A DNA stretch of 64,000 nucleotides from Colocasia esculenta (Eukaryota; Streptophyta; Magnoliopsida; Alismatales; Araceae), in assembly GCA_014218235.1 (NCBI GenBank), contig CM024755.1, positions 37,964,713 through 38,028,712 of the forward strand, read 5' to 3'. The translations under genes were made by a program, and so were the position numbers. Positions 8,948 through 18,670 of the stretch are shown here, piece after piece (within the stretch, counting starts at the first letter, position 1; every line of letters starts with the position of its first letter). The notes under the pieces are model-generated. The model saw nothing but the letters and a program-made list of their open reading frames with translations. It was not told the origin of the DNA and made no database searches.

Positions 8948-10303
8948 TGATAATTGCATAATTGTTATGAATAATCGTGCCATTTGATTGACAAATAATT
9001 GATAATTTCATAAGTTCTGTTATCATTTCATTACAAGTGCGGAAATTGATTAAATCTCTACTGTGTTGTATTTGCAGGATTAATGGGCCAAGAAATGAAG
9101 TGTCAAATGGGTCAATAAATTTGATTAGACCAAGAGAGAATAATGAGAGACTCTATTTTCTAAAATATTTCATCTCTCTCTTTCTTTTCAAAAATACTTT
9201 CTCATTTTTAAAATCTCTCCCCTATTTTCCAAAAATCTGTCTTTCCTTTAAACTCTCCCCCCTTCCCCTCTAATACTTTATAAAAACTCTCCCTTTCACT
9301 CTCTCATGCCATTATTCTCTTTCTCACCTTCTCTCTCTCCCTCTCTCCTCCGATCTCTTCCATCCTCTTTCTCTTTCTCTTCTTCTTTCTCCTTTTCTTC
9401 TTCCCTTCTTCTTCCTCTCCCCCGATCTCTCTTCTTCTCAGGAGAAGCAGCAGCAGCAAAGGCCCCGCCTGTGCGCGCCTACAGTGCCCGCCCGCCTGCC
9501 CCGCCAGGCACCGCCCGCCCGCAGGCCCGCCTGGGCGCCCTCGCGCCCCGCGCCTGCCGCGCCTGCCCCTGTCGCGCCTGCCTGCGCCCGCGTGCGCGCT
9601 CACCTGCCGCGCCCTGCGTCGCCCCCGCGCCCGCGCCGGCGCCTACGTGCATGCGGTTGCATGCACGTAGCCCCCTCCCTCTCTCTCCTCTCTCTCCCTC
9701 ACGCGCTCTCTCTCCTCTCTCCTCTCTCTCACGCGCCTCTCTCCTCTCTCTCGTCTCTCTCTTCTCTCTCTCCTCTCGCCGCCTCTCTCTTCTCTCTCGA
9801 CTCTATCTCTTTTCTCCCTTCTCTCTCCTCTTTCTCGTTTCTCTCTTCTCTCTCCTCTCTCTCTCTTCTATCGCTCTCTCTCTCTCTTCTTTCTCTTTTC
9901 TTTCTTCTCTCTTTTCTCTCTCCTTCCATCTCTCTTATTCTCTCTCTTATTCTCTATATTTCAATGTACTTGTTAATGGCTTTGGATTAGAATACACTCT
10001 TTACGTTAATCATTTTGTTATTGTTTAATAAATTATAGTTTTTAGTTGTATCTTGTGTTCTCTCATTCCCTCTCTATCTCTCTCTTTATTTATTTACTTA
10101 GCTTAGATTTATTTAATTCAACTTAGTTTAAATATCACCACGTTATTTTCCTAAATAAAAACTCAAGGTTTTCAACTTTAAAATCTAGTTCTCCGTGGAT
10201 TCGACTCGGCTCTCACCACTTAACTATTGTCAAAATAATTAGTGTAGGCCGATAATTTTGAGATTGTTAGTCACGTTTGTAACGACGCATTCGTGAGATA
10301 TCA
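8948..10303 (+). repeat. 3' LTR of B (1356 bp)
   Basis: Nearly identical to 3618-4958. The 15-bp length difference comes mainly from the GC-rich block and the CT microsatellite. TATA at 9279-9286, palindrome at 9644-9669. Ends GATATCA versus GCTATCA in the 5' copy. Followed by the TAACT TSD and the protease region of A. Confidence 0.95.
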
Positions 10304-10308
10304 TAACT
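10304..10308. repeat. Target-site duplication TAACT, right of B
   Basis: TAACT immediately after the GATATCA end of the B LTR; a perfect copy of 3613-3617. Confidence 0.95.
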
Positions 10309-10800
10309 CTTCTGGAAAAACATCCACAAACTCTTTAACCATTGGTACCATCTCTACAGTCTTACCTATCTCAACCAAACTAACTGAAGCTAGATACGCT
10401 ACACATCCTGCATTAATCAATCTTCTAGCCTTAAGTGCAGAAATAATAAACTTAGGAGTGTAGAATGGCATACCTTGGAATTCAAACATAATTCCTCTAG
10501 GATGACTGAATCTGACTTTCTTTTTTCTGCAATCTACCACTGCCCCATATGCCTCTAACCAGTCCATACTCAAAATCACATCATATTTCTTTAACTGTAA
10601 TGCATATAACCTTACTGGCAACTGATTTCCCTATATCATTATTAGGACATCATCTAGATAACAAGAAGTAAGTATGAAATCACCTGAGGGAACTTCCACC
10701 ACTAGCTCACACTACCTCTCCTCTAGAGGATGAACCATACTATCCATAAAATCTTCAGAAATGAAAGAATGCGACGCACTTGGATCAATTAATATTCTAG
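10304..10800 (-). pseudogene. Gypsy aspartic protease region (element A)
   Basis: The minus-strand frame contains the retropepsin tail (KKYDVILSMDWLEAYGAVVDC) and the linker to RT ending FVDVFPEEL exactly at the B insertion. Upstream, at about 10770-10800, a LID-PS-ASHSFIS block stands where retropepsins carry Asp-Ser/Thr-Gly. Here the triplet reads Asp-Pro-Ser. As far as I recall, some plant gypsy lineages carry Asp-Pro-Gly at this place, so it is not certain that this is a lesion. A break in frame lies between this block and the tail near 10622. The gene is not functional as it stands. Confidence 0.8.
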
Positions 10801-12082
10801 CAGAAAATTCAAAGAGAGGTATTATACCTTCAATCAAGTTCGATGCCTCCGCTTGAGCTCTTGTGATAGCCACAACCCGTCCTCATCCCCTTTGGAAAGG
10901 TGGACCTCTACCTTGCTTGACTGATGGCTGCTGAAATGACTACTGCTGATGTGGTGCCCCTCTGCCATAATTGCTCCTTCTAGGATATGGACAATTCCTG
11001 ATCAAGTGCCCCGGCTGATCACAATTGTAACTTCTATACTCTGGAGGAACTATGGGCTGCCTAGCTGTACTTTGCTATGACTCTTCCGACTCTGGCCTAT
11101 AACCTCGGCCCTGCAGGAAACCTTGCTGCTTGCCACCTCCTCGGCCCCTGAATATCTTCTTTAATTTGGACCCCAATTTACCAAATCCTGACGTAGATGC
11201 TCCTCCTGAAGGTGCCTTGCCCTTGCTTATACCTAGAGATTACTCTGGAAGCCAAAAACTGCCTAATCCACCCGACTGCCTAGCCTGTACAGTCCCCTCA
11301 AGAATAGCTGCCCTCTGGGCTGCCTCCTCCACTGTCTTGCACATAAGAGGAATTACCGCATCCTGCAACTCCGGTCGCAATCCTCGTATGAAGTATTCCA
11401 CCATCATAGCATTATCAGTGACTACATAAGGTGCATACCTACTCAAAGCCATGAATCTCATTTGATATTCCAATACTGACAAGTTCCCCTGCTGCAGCGT
11501 CCTAAACTGTTCTCTCTTAACTTGCTGAATTTGCACTGGGAAGAATGTATTGTTGAACACTTCTAAAATTTTTGCCCAAGTAATAGTATCTTCAGCCCGA
11601 CCTACAAACACGGTCTGCATTTTGAGTCTTCACCATTCCTGTGCAAATCCTCGTAGTTGATAGGTAGCCAATATTACCCTATTGACCTATAGACATCTCA
11701 TGGTGACAAAAACTCTTTCAATTTCATGCACCCAATGCTCTGTCATGTCTGGATTCGGACCCCCCGAATACGTAGGTGGCTGCAACCATAGAAACCTCTC
11801 CACTAATACTGTAGACTCCTCCACACTAGTTGGTTGTACTGGCACAACTGGAGGTAAGGGTACAACAGGTGGTACCTCAACTCCGGGTGGTGGGGGTGGT
11901 GCTAATGGTACCGGTACTACCTCTTTCTAAATTGGTGGTGCCGCAACTGCTGGCTGAACCGGTGGCTGCTGATCTAACCAAGTCCAGATTTTTGTAATAC
12001 TTTCCCATAACCTTTCAATCAACTGATGTGTGGATTCTTCAGGCTCCTCTCCACCACCTCCCTAATCCCTCCTATCAGCCAT
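10801..12082 (-). pseudogene. Gypsy gag with zinc knuckle (element A)
   Basis: The minus-strand ATG at 12082 lies about 140 bases after the primer site. One frame then holds a proline-rich N-terminus, a WVHEIERVF capsid block and the retrotransposon gag core at 11240-11620 (WAKILEVFNNTFFP, FMALSRYAP, YFIRGLRPELQ). A zinc-knuckle relic (YNCDQPGHLIRNC) is at about 10985-11025; the expected first Cys is Ser. Stops occur early (seventh codon), near 11935, 11690 and 11635, and the part after 11240 is scrambled by frameshifts. Gag packages the element RNA in virus-like particles; this copy cannot. Confidence 0.85.
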
Positions 12083-12222
12083 TTATGATCCTGCACATCC
12101 ATCATTCCAACCACATAACACACAAACAAATCATTACAAAAATAGGGACAACTACCAGCAAAAGACTAAAGTAGAGATCAGGCTATGTACATTTCTTATT
12201 CCTTCATATTTACACGGACCTT

Positions 12223-12234
12223 GCTTTGATACCA
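12223..12234 (-). other. Primer-binding site, initiator Met tRNA (element A)
   Basis: The complement reads TGGTATCAAAGC, one base from the usual TGGTATCAGAGC. It sits two bases inside the LTR end at 12237. It fixes the minus orientation of A. Confidence 0.8.
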
Positions 12235-12236
12235 AC

Positions 12237-12600
12237 TGTGACGGTTCTCGTCGTTCAGACCCATTAAGCTAAGAATGAGCTTGATCCGACTCTGTCTCTC
12301 GCGAACCGGCCGAAGCCTCGCAAGGGATATCAACACACACACGTCCATGAAAATATAAAGGAATGCACTAAACATACATGAGATTCCATATCTTACACAT
12401 ATTCACATGAAATGTACGAATCCAGTTCTGAACTAAAGTCGAAGTACGGGGTACAACGACCTGGGACAGACCTCAAGGCATAAACAAAAGGAAATTACTC
12501 TGCTGGTGGCACAGGCCTGACTCCACTGCGGTGCTATCCTGAACTAGAAGAGGAACGAGAACCCACCTGCTCTCCTTCACCTGGAAGAAGAAGGGGTGAG
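12237..12600 (-). repeat. 5' LTR of element A, first 364 bp only (3' end of the LTR)
   Basis: Starts with TGTGACGGTT on the plus strand (minus-strand end AACCGTCACA), next to the primer site. It is cut at 12600 where the TGTAGCAACC end of the C LTR begins. The remaining LTR should lie beyond the far end of C, outside the window. Confidence 0.75.
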
Positions 12601-15451
12601 TGTAGCAACCCGGTATTTTAATAAATAAATAAATCGAAAAATTTAAAGAAAAAGGGAAATTAATTCAAACCCATTAAACGAAAAAAGTAATGGGCTTTTG
12701 TCAAATGGACCATATAAAAGTTATTGGGCCAAAATATGGATTTTTAAAAGATGAATAATAGAATAATACCCAAAATTTGTATATTTAATATTGCCTAAAA
12801 AGAAAGGGGGCTATTAAATCATTAAAATAGTGAATATGGGTTGGAATTGGACTCCTAACCCTACCCTAATTAGTTGGCCACGAAATTGCAACCCAGCCTA
12901 ACCCAAATAGGAGGTGGAAAGCTTGGAAGGTTGAGAGAAATTAGGAAATCTCATAATTAAAGGGGAATTAGAATCATAATAGGAAATGGAAACCAAGGGA
13001 GCTTAAATACTCCCCAATCTCTCCATGGCCGGCCCTAATGCGTGGCTGAGGGTTGCTGGGCATGGAGAAGAGGCCAAGGAAAGGGAGAACTCATGGGGAG
13101 AAAGATTGCTCAAGCCCCAACCTTTGTTCTTCGAGTTCTAAGCCCTAGGAGACAAAATGACTCAAAGGTAGGCATTCTCACCAGCTAAACTCGATTAATT
13201 TCGTCTGTAGGTTGTTCCAAACATCAGGAACAAAAGCCCTCTTGTTGCTCTATTTTTCGTCGAGCCAATATTTTTTTCATAATTTTTGAAGTTCTGCAAC
13301 CCCCTTGACCCCGAACCCTCATGTTAAATCTAGATCTCCATGTTCTCTTGATCCCGATTTTAACTGGAGATACTGATGGTTGTTAGGCATCGTTTGCCCC
13401 TAAAATCCCCTATTTTCATCTAGTATCCTACTCGAATTAAATCTTTTACCTTCACTGTACACTGTTCTATGATCATCGTGCATGTTCATGTTTAAAACCT
13501 ATACAGACCTTGATGATTTATAAATTCCTATTTATTGTGTATACTCTTTCATGTCAAGATTTGTTTAAAAGTGGTTTTGTGATTTTTGATCAACTGTACA
13601 TCGAGTTATCAATTTTTAATCTACCCTGTATCAAAACATAAAATCCTTGGACCGCAATCCAAGGCAATTCCTTTTCCCGTTCGAACTCAGGCGTAGGACC
13701 TGAGAACGCGACAGCCCGATAGGATGCGTTCTTAGGGGTTGATCGTGACCAGAAACCTGTCGTGTTCTGAACACGACAGGCACTAGCGTCGCATTCTGGC
13801 TCTCTTTCCTGACCGACCAGTCGTGACCCTTGATTGACCCTGTCGCGTTTTGTACATACCCTATCGCGATACCTACATTGGTACGTCGCAATCTGTAATT
13901 TTGCAGGAAAATCCTGTATTTTTGCTAAACTTAACTTTCTACAGTAACCTCTTACCTTGTTAACTGTCTTAAACATAGTAATCGAAGTTGTTAAACTTGG
14001 CTATGTAATTGTTAATTTAAAAGTCATTCACATGATCTTTTCATATCCATGATTCTCCCTATCACATGCACATACTTGTAACCATCCAATATGACTTGAC
14101 TTGACATGAAAATATTTCATAATATATCTGGTAATTTACTTTAATAGTGTATTTAAATTGCCCTATTTTTAAATGGACTTGTATTCATTTCTCACAATGT
14201 TTTGGGAATACCGTTACCGACGCTCCACTGTTCTAGAATTGCTCTGGAACGTCGAGCACTTGTTTCTATACACACTTTCTCTTGACTTGGATAAACTCTC
14301 CATCGGATATTCCTTCTGGCGGACTAGTGAATTCTTGTTCAAGGCCTCCATAAGACTCCTCTGTCCATGGATTCCCACATGGCTGACGAGCTGGTTGTAC
14401 CCTAATACCTATGATACCCTTTAGGGATCAGTAAGATCCAAACGGCCTTAGAATGCTCTCGCTTATCTTGAATCACGCCAGACCTCTGGACATATGCATA
14501 ACATGGCCAGTGAAAGGGTAGTGAATTTCCACCTGACTGCCAACATCAATTGCGCGTGTTGTGCAATTGTTACTATCGCTCGTTTACTCGTCGTTTCATG
14601 TGCAATGACCTAGAGTTCTCATCTATACTCTACGCGCTCATCTATTCACGCTCTCTATACACTCGTCTATTCATCTAGTACTCTTATCTATTTCTTGGTA
14701 CTCTCTATTTGGCCAATTGACTAATTGTCTAAAGATAAACAATATAACTAATGCCTGGCAATATAAAAGGGCCCGGTCTGGTCCTGGGAGGTGCGCCTAA
14801 AAGTGCTATTTACCCACGGGAGTTAATTGACCAGAGTGTTTTGGCATTACACTCAAGTGCTATCTATCTCGACTATCTAAATGACAATCAAAGTGCTATT
14901 CTATACTCGTTGTGCTATCATGAACTATATTGTGTTATTTGTGCTATGGCCATCCTGCTCTGTGCTATATTTGAAAACTTGTGCTATTTCAATCACATAC
15001 TGTCGTGCTATCTCATTTGTTACTTGACGCTCTCACTCTATCATGTAGTGACTCTGCTTTTAATACATTAATCATTTAAAGCATGCATAATCATGAGATT
15101 TAAGTCCTATTGGGCATTATCGCTCACCCTGCGTTATTGTTATGTATTCTCAGGTGAGACCGAGGATGATACTTACACTCAAGAGGATAGGAATGACCAG
15201 AAGTGAAGTCAAGAGTACCCTGGCATCTTAGTATTATGTTAGAGTCTGAGTTTAGTCTTTTACTTTTATCCAATGTAATTGGGCCCTATAGAATGGCTCT
15301 GATATTAGTGGTTGTAATAGACATTTGAGGAATTATTAATGAGATGCATTTGCTTTAGTATTTATTCTTGTCCAATGGTTTGATGTCTATTATACGCTCT
15401 GTACCAGTTTACTTGCAACTGCCTCACGTTCCGATATTCCGCGTCGGGGCA
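12601..15451 (+). repeat. 5' LTR of element C (about 2.85 kb)
   Basis: From TGTAGCAACCCGG to CGTCGGGGCA. TATA-like TTAAATACTC near 13004. Some 700-900 bp further on lies a CpG cluster (13690-13900) with repeated GTCGCG/CGCGAC units and a perfect palindrome at 13756-13780 (CCTGTCGTGTT, 3-base loop, AACACGACAGG). Segments CCGCAATCCAAGGCA and ATTCCCACATGGC are shared with H. Many GTGCTAT repeats at about 14800-15010. The right end is inferred from the primer site; the partner LTR is outside the window. Confidence 0.8.
13690..13900. repeat. CpG motif cluster (GTCGCG-type) with palindrome in the C LTR
   Basis: Repeated GTCGCG, CGCGAC, GTCGTG and ATCGCG words in about 200 bp of otherwise AT-rich DNA, plus the hairpin at 13756-13780. 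A matching cluster occurs at about 39170-39410 in H. Function unknown. Confidence 0.55.
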
Positions 15452-15462
15452 TGATGGTTTTG

Positions 15463-15475
15463 TGGTATCAGAGCC
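15463..15475 (+). other. Primer-binding site, initiator Met tRNA (element C)
   Basis: TGGTATCAGAGCC, an exact match to the usual site, 11 bases after the likely LTR end. Confidence 0.9.
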
Positions 15476-15659
15476 TAGGTTGTTCTTAAGTATAGGATGA
15501 TCTAGGTTGACCAACCTCGACTAGGGTTAGTTATCCTACCTGTGTGAGATGTGGTTAGAACTATGGGTAACTAGTTAAAATAAACCCCACACGCACGAAT
15601 TAAATTCCACATCAATATCATAACAACAGGTTACTTTTGTAGGAACTTAAGCAACTAAG

Positions 15660-16642
15660 ATGACTGCTGAACGTGCTCAAATGAGGGGCATGCAATAAAC
15701 TATCCAAGAACTCACCTGTGCACTTCTGCAAGCTGCACAAGGTGGAGGGAATCGCGGTGGTGCAGGCGAGCTGCATCGTAATTTCAGGAGCTTGAACCCA
15801 CCTAGGTTTAGTGGTTCCACAGATCCAGACGAGGCCGAGCACTGGCTGAAGGAGACGGAAAGAATTTTTTGTGTTATGCAATGCGCAGCTGGGGACAAGC
15901 TACTACTAGCTACATTCCAATTAGAGAAGGACCCCCGCTCTTGGTGGGAGTCAGTGGAAGGGACCAGAGCTAATGGTCAATTTACTTGGGCTGAATTTAA
16001 AGAGGCATTCAACTCCAAGTACTTCTCGTAGCGCGTGCAAGAAAGGAAGGCCACGGAATTTGCTGCTCTCAAATAGAGGAGCCTGTCCGTGGCTGAATAT
16101 GAGGCATAGTTTTCAAGACTGGCCCGATATGCTGACCATCTGGTAAACATGGAGAAAATGAAGGCTAGGCGTTTCCTCAATGGCCTTAAGCCTCAGTACA
16201 TTACTCAACTGGCCCCTCTCGACATCCAGACCTATGCTGAGATGGTGAAGAAAGCTCAACAACTGGATGACGCTATGGACTTCACCGATCGTATCAAGGG
16301 AAAGTTCGTAAAGAAAGAACTGACACCTGGCATGACATCTGCCAAGCCAAACATTGGCAAGAAGCGTCCTTTCAGCATCACGGAAGAACCTAGCCAGGAG
16401 AAGAAACCCAAGGTCTTCGTTCCCAACACTCCAGTGAAAAGCAACTGCAAGCACTATGACAAGCCTGGTCACACAGCTGACGAATGCTGGAGGAAGGTCA
16501 GTGCATGTCTGCGTTGTGGAAGCCACGAGCACCGTACCCCCGAGTGCCCGCTACTGAAGGAAAATGAGAGGTGCACTAATGTGCCTAAGAAGCAAGGGAG
16601 ACTGCAAGCCCTGCATGATGAAGAGCCCGCTGAGGAAGGTGG
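15660..16642 (+). pseudogene. Gypsy gag (element C), cut by D
   Basis: One frame from ATG 15660. It holds NPPRFSGSTDPDEAEHWL and WWESVEGTRANGQFTWAEFKEAFNSKYF (capsid core), FLNGLKPQY, and two zinc knuckles (CKHYDKPGHTADECW and CLRCGSHEHRTPECP). Four in-frame stops fall at about 15696, 16029, 16074 and 16107; in conserved places they replace Gln codons (CAA/CAG). It ends in EEPAEEGG at the D insertion. The protease half resumes at 56507. Related to the retrotransposon gag family (PF03732). Confidence 0.85.
16638..16642. repeat. Target-site duplication GGTGG, left of D
   Basis: GGTGG right before TGATGAACAG, the start of the D LTR; partner at 56507-56511. Confidence 0.92.
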
Positions 16643-17051
16643 TGATGAACAGTCTATCACCATATAATTTAATATATTACATTTCTATTTTGGTGATTAA
16701 CAAAACCATGTTGCTTTGGCAAATTGGCTACCTTCTACAAGTCTTAAGTACAAGAAATAATACCAAAGGAAAACAAGTCAAAATAGGTAAGCATTCTCAC
16801 ACTGCATAAATAGCATCATATTTTATCTAAGTACACATTGGATTCTTTTGTAGATCACAAAGATTACAGTAGAACTGCAACGATTTCCTCATAATGCTTT
16901 CTCAATGCTTCAACGGTTTCTTCATAGCTTTCAAGCATCATTTGATTTCAACAGAAATCGTTACCACATCGACTTTATTCATGTTACATCGATTTCAGTA
17001 GAGCCATAATGATTTACCCATAACATTGCTTGGATAAAAGAAGTTGTTCTC

Positions 17052-17670
17052 ATAACGATTCGTTAAGAGAGTGTATCGCAACGATTTCTTCAGACTTCGT
17101 AACGATTTGCTCATCGCAACGATTTCTTCAGACATCATAACGATTTGCTCATCGCAACGTTTTCTTCAGACTTCGTAACGATTTGCTCATCGCAACGATT
17201 TCTTCATATTTCGTAACGATTTGCTCATCGCAACGATTTCTTCAGACTTCGTAACGATTTGCTCATCGCAACGATTTCTTCAAACTTCGTAACGATTTGC
17301 TCATCGCAACGATTTCTTCAGACTTCGTAACGATTTCCTCATCACAACGATTTCTTCAGACCTCGTAACGATTTGCTCATCGCAGTGATTTCTTTAGACC
17401 TCGTAACGATTTCTTTAGACTTCGTAACGACTTGCTCATCGCAACGATTTCTTTAGACTTCGTAACGATTTCTGTAGAATTCGTAATGATTCGCTCATTG
17501 CAACGATTTCTTTAGTCATTATAACGATTTGTTAAGTTTATCATAATGATTTACTTCGCGTAACGATTTGTTAAGTTTATCGCAACGATTTGCTTCGCAT
17601 AACGATTTGGTAAGTGATCATAACGATTTGTTTTTGCATAACAATTTGATATTAGATTATAACGATTTTC
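17052..17670 (+). repeat. 38-bp AACGATTT motif array in the D 5' LTR
   Basis: Tandem units made of two half-units, CGTAACGATTTGCTCAT and CGCAACGATTTCTTCAGACTT-like, each holding one AACGATTT. About ten units are regular at 17080-17460, then decay. The array lies upstream of the TATA box, so in U3. It also occurs at 54755-55295 and, reversed, in both E LTRs. Likely regulatory; not CRISPR. Confidence 0.85.
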
Positions 17671-18091
17671 TACTGGTCAAAACATTGAATAGTCAAAGTC
17701 ATCACACATATCCTTCTGACACCTTTGCATTAAATGTAGACTGAACGTATCTCTGCATGCATGCAGACGATAACATCTACCATTATGCTTACTCTGTCTG
17801 TATCTTTTAGAACAAGCTATTTGGCATTACTATTTTGGTGAATATTCACATCAACGTTTACTGACAACAAGAGACAGCCTAGCTGTCTACTGTTCTAGCA
17901 TTTAATGTATGCAGGGCCCTAAAGACATTCTGTCATACAACGTTGGACCATATAGACGTCAGAAGATCCTATCTCTTTGCGTGCACAAATGGATAAAAAA
18001 CTGTTGACTGGAAGTTTCCAAGTGCCACTCAGTCTAACGTAAACAAAGCTTAGAGACAATGGACATATCAACGTTCAATTTCAAATTGAAG

Positions 18092-18100
18092 ATATATATA
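18092..18100 (+). promoter_or_regulatory. TATA box of the D 5' LTR
   Basis: TATATATA after AATTGAAGA, about 290 bp before the leader hairpin repeats. The same sequence lies at 55721-55728 in the 3' LTR. Confidence 0.55.
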
Positions 18101-18385
18101 GAAGAATGAAGCTCTAGAAACATATACACACTGAAAGAATTATGCAAAGAAAAAGTGATATCACTCCCCTCAAGTCTTCTGCGAGTTCCACACAAGAGCC
18201 AAGCTTCATTCCATTAGATTAGCTCTTTTGCTCTCTTACTGTTCTGTAAATCTTTAGAGAGCTGTTTGGTTCTGAGAGTGAGCTTAGTTTGTTGTTCTTA
18301 AGCTCTCAGTTCCTTGCTTCAGATCTTAGCTTGTTGAATCTTGATCCAGGGGCTTGATTTCCTACTTATTCTTGTCTTGTGCCTG

Positions 18386-18590
18386 TTCCCTTCGTGTGTG
18401 AAGGAAGACCTGGTGGAATCCAGGGTGTGTTCCCTTCATGTGTGAAGGAAGACTTGGTGGAATCCAGGGTGTGTTCCCTTCGTGTGTGAAGGAAGACCTG
18501 GTGAGGAATCCAGGGTGTGTTCCCTTCTGGTGTGAAGGAAGACCTGGTGGGGTATCCAGGGTGCTTGTATTCCCTTCGTGTGAAGGAAGA
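18386..18590 (+). repeat. Five tandem hairpin repeats in the D leader
   Basis: Units of about 44 bp: TTCCCTTC, a short GTGTGT-type loop, GAAGGAAGACCTGGTG, then AATCCAGGGTGT. CCCTTC and GAAGG pair, so each unit can form a small hairpin in RNA. The 3' LTR has five units (56013-56218); the E LTRs have three each. Confidence 0.7.
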
Positions 18591-18670
18591 TCAGTTGTGG
18601 CTGGGTGTAAGGGTCCTTAAGGGGGACAGTACCCTTGGTAGTGAAATCCTGAGAGATTGCTCAGGGACTG

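Larger units (their letters stand above)
3618..10303 (+). mobile_element. Non-autonomous LTR retrotransposon B with a GYF-domain ORF (6686 bp)
   Basis: Complete element: 5' LTR 3618-4958, Asp-tRNA primer site 4964-4981, leader, one broken ORF of about 585 codons (6087-7846), 3' non-coding region, purine tract and 3' LTR 8948-10303, flanked by TAACT. No protease, RT, RNase H or integrase is present in any frame, so it must borrow enzymes. The Asp-tRNA primer site, the GGGAGGCAACCCA motif at about 7897 and the GAGGACAATGTT...GGGGGG stretch at about 8086-8111 are features I associate with the Athila/Tat branch of Ty3/gypsy. The LTRs are nearly identical outside simple repeats, so insertion is recent relative to its neighbours. 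Confidence 0.92.
2516..12600 (-). mobile_element. Ty3/gypsy element A, minus strand, truncated and split by B
   Basis: Reading right to left on the minus strand the order is partial 5' LTR, Met-tRNA primer site, gag, protease, then (after insertion B at 3618-10303) RT and part of RNase H. Everything after the start of RNase H (integrase, 3' LTR) is missing: similarity stops near 2516 right after the YPTYDLELAAV block. The 5' LTR is cut at 12600 by element C. The two halves meet in register across B, with the 5-bp repeat TAACT on both sides. It is the oldest element in the nest. Whether it had a chromodomain cannot be told because that end is gone. Confidence 0.85.
16643..18670 (+). repeat. 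5' LTR of D, cut by E after 2028 bp
   Basis: Starts TGATGAACAG. Contains the 38-bp motif array (17052-17670), the box TATATATA at 18092-18100, and a leader with five hairpin repeats (18386-18590). It stops after CAGGGACTG, where the E LTR end TGTTGCCCAG begins. About 208 bp of its 3' end, seen in the other LTR at 56299-56506, are absent. Confidence 0.9.

Noticed and set aside
13590..13976. Minus-strand ORFs in the C LTR (13590-13976)
   Set aside because: They arise from the CpG motif cluster inside an LTR; the relative H does not keep the frame (its ORF at 39117-39473 is on the other strand).
15463..15475. tRNA gene at the TGGTATCAGAGCC sites
   Set aside because: These are 11-18-base complements of tRNA 3' ends used as primer sites; no cloverleaf surrounds any of them.
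17052..17670. Regular 38-bp repeat that could look like a CRISPR array
   Set aside because: There are no unique spacers; whole units repeat, the array lies in U3 of a plant LTR, and it recurs in four LTRs.
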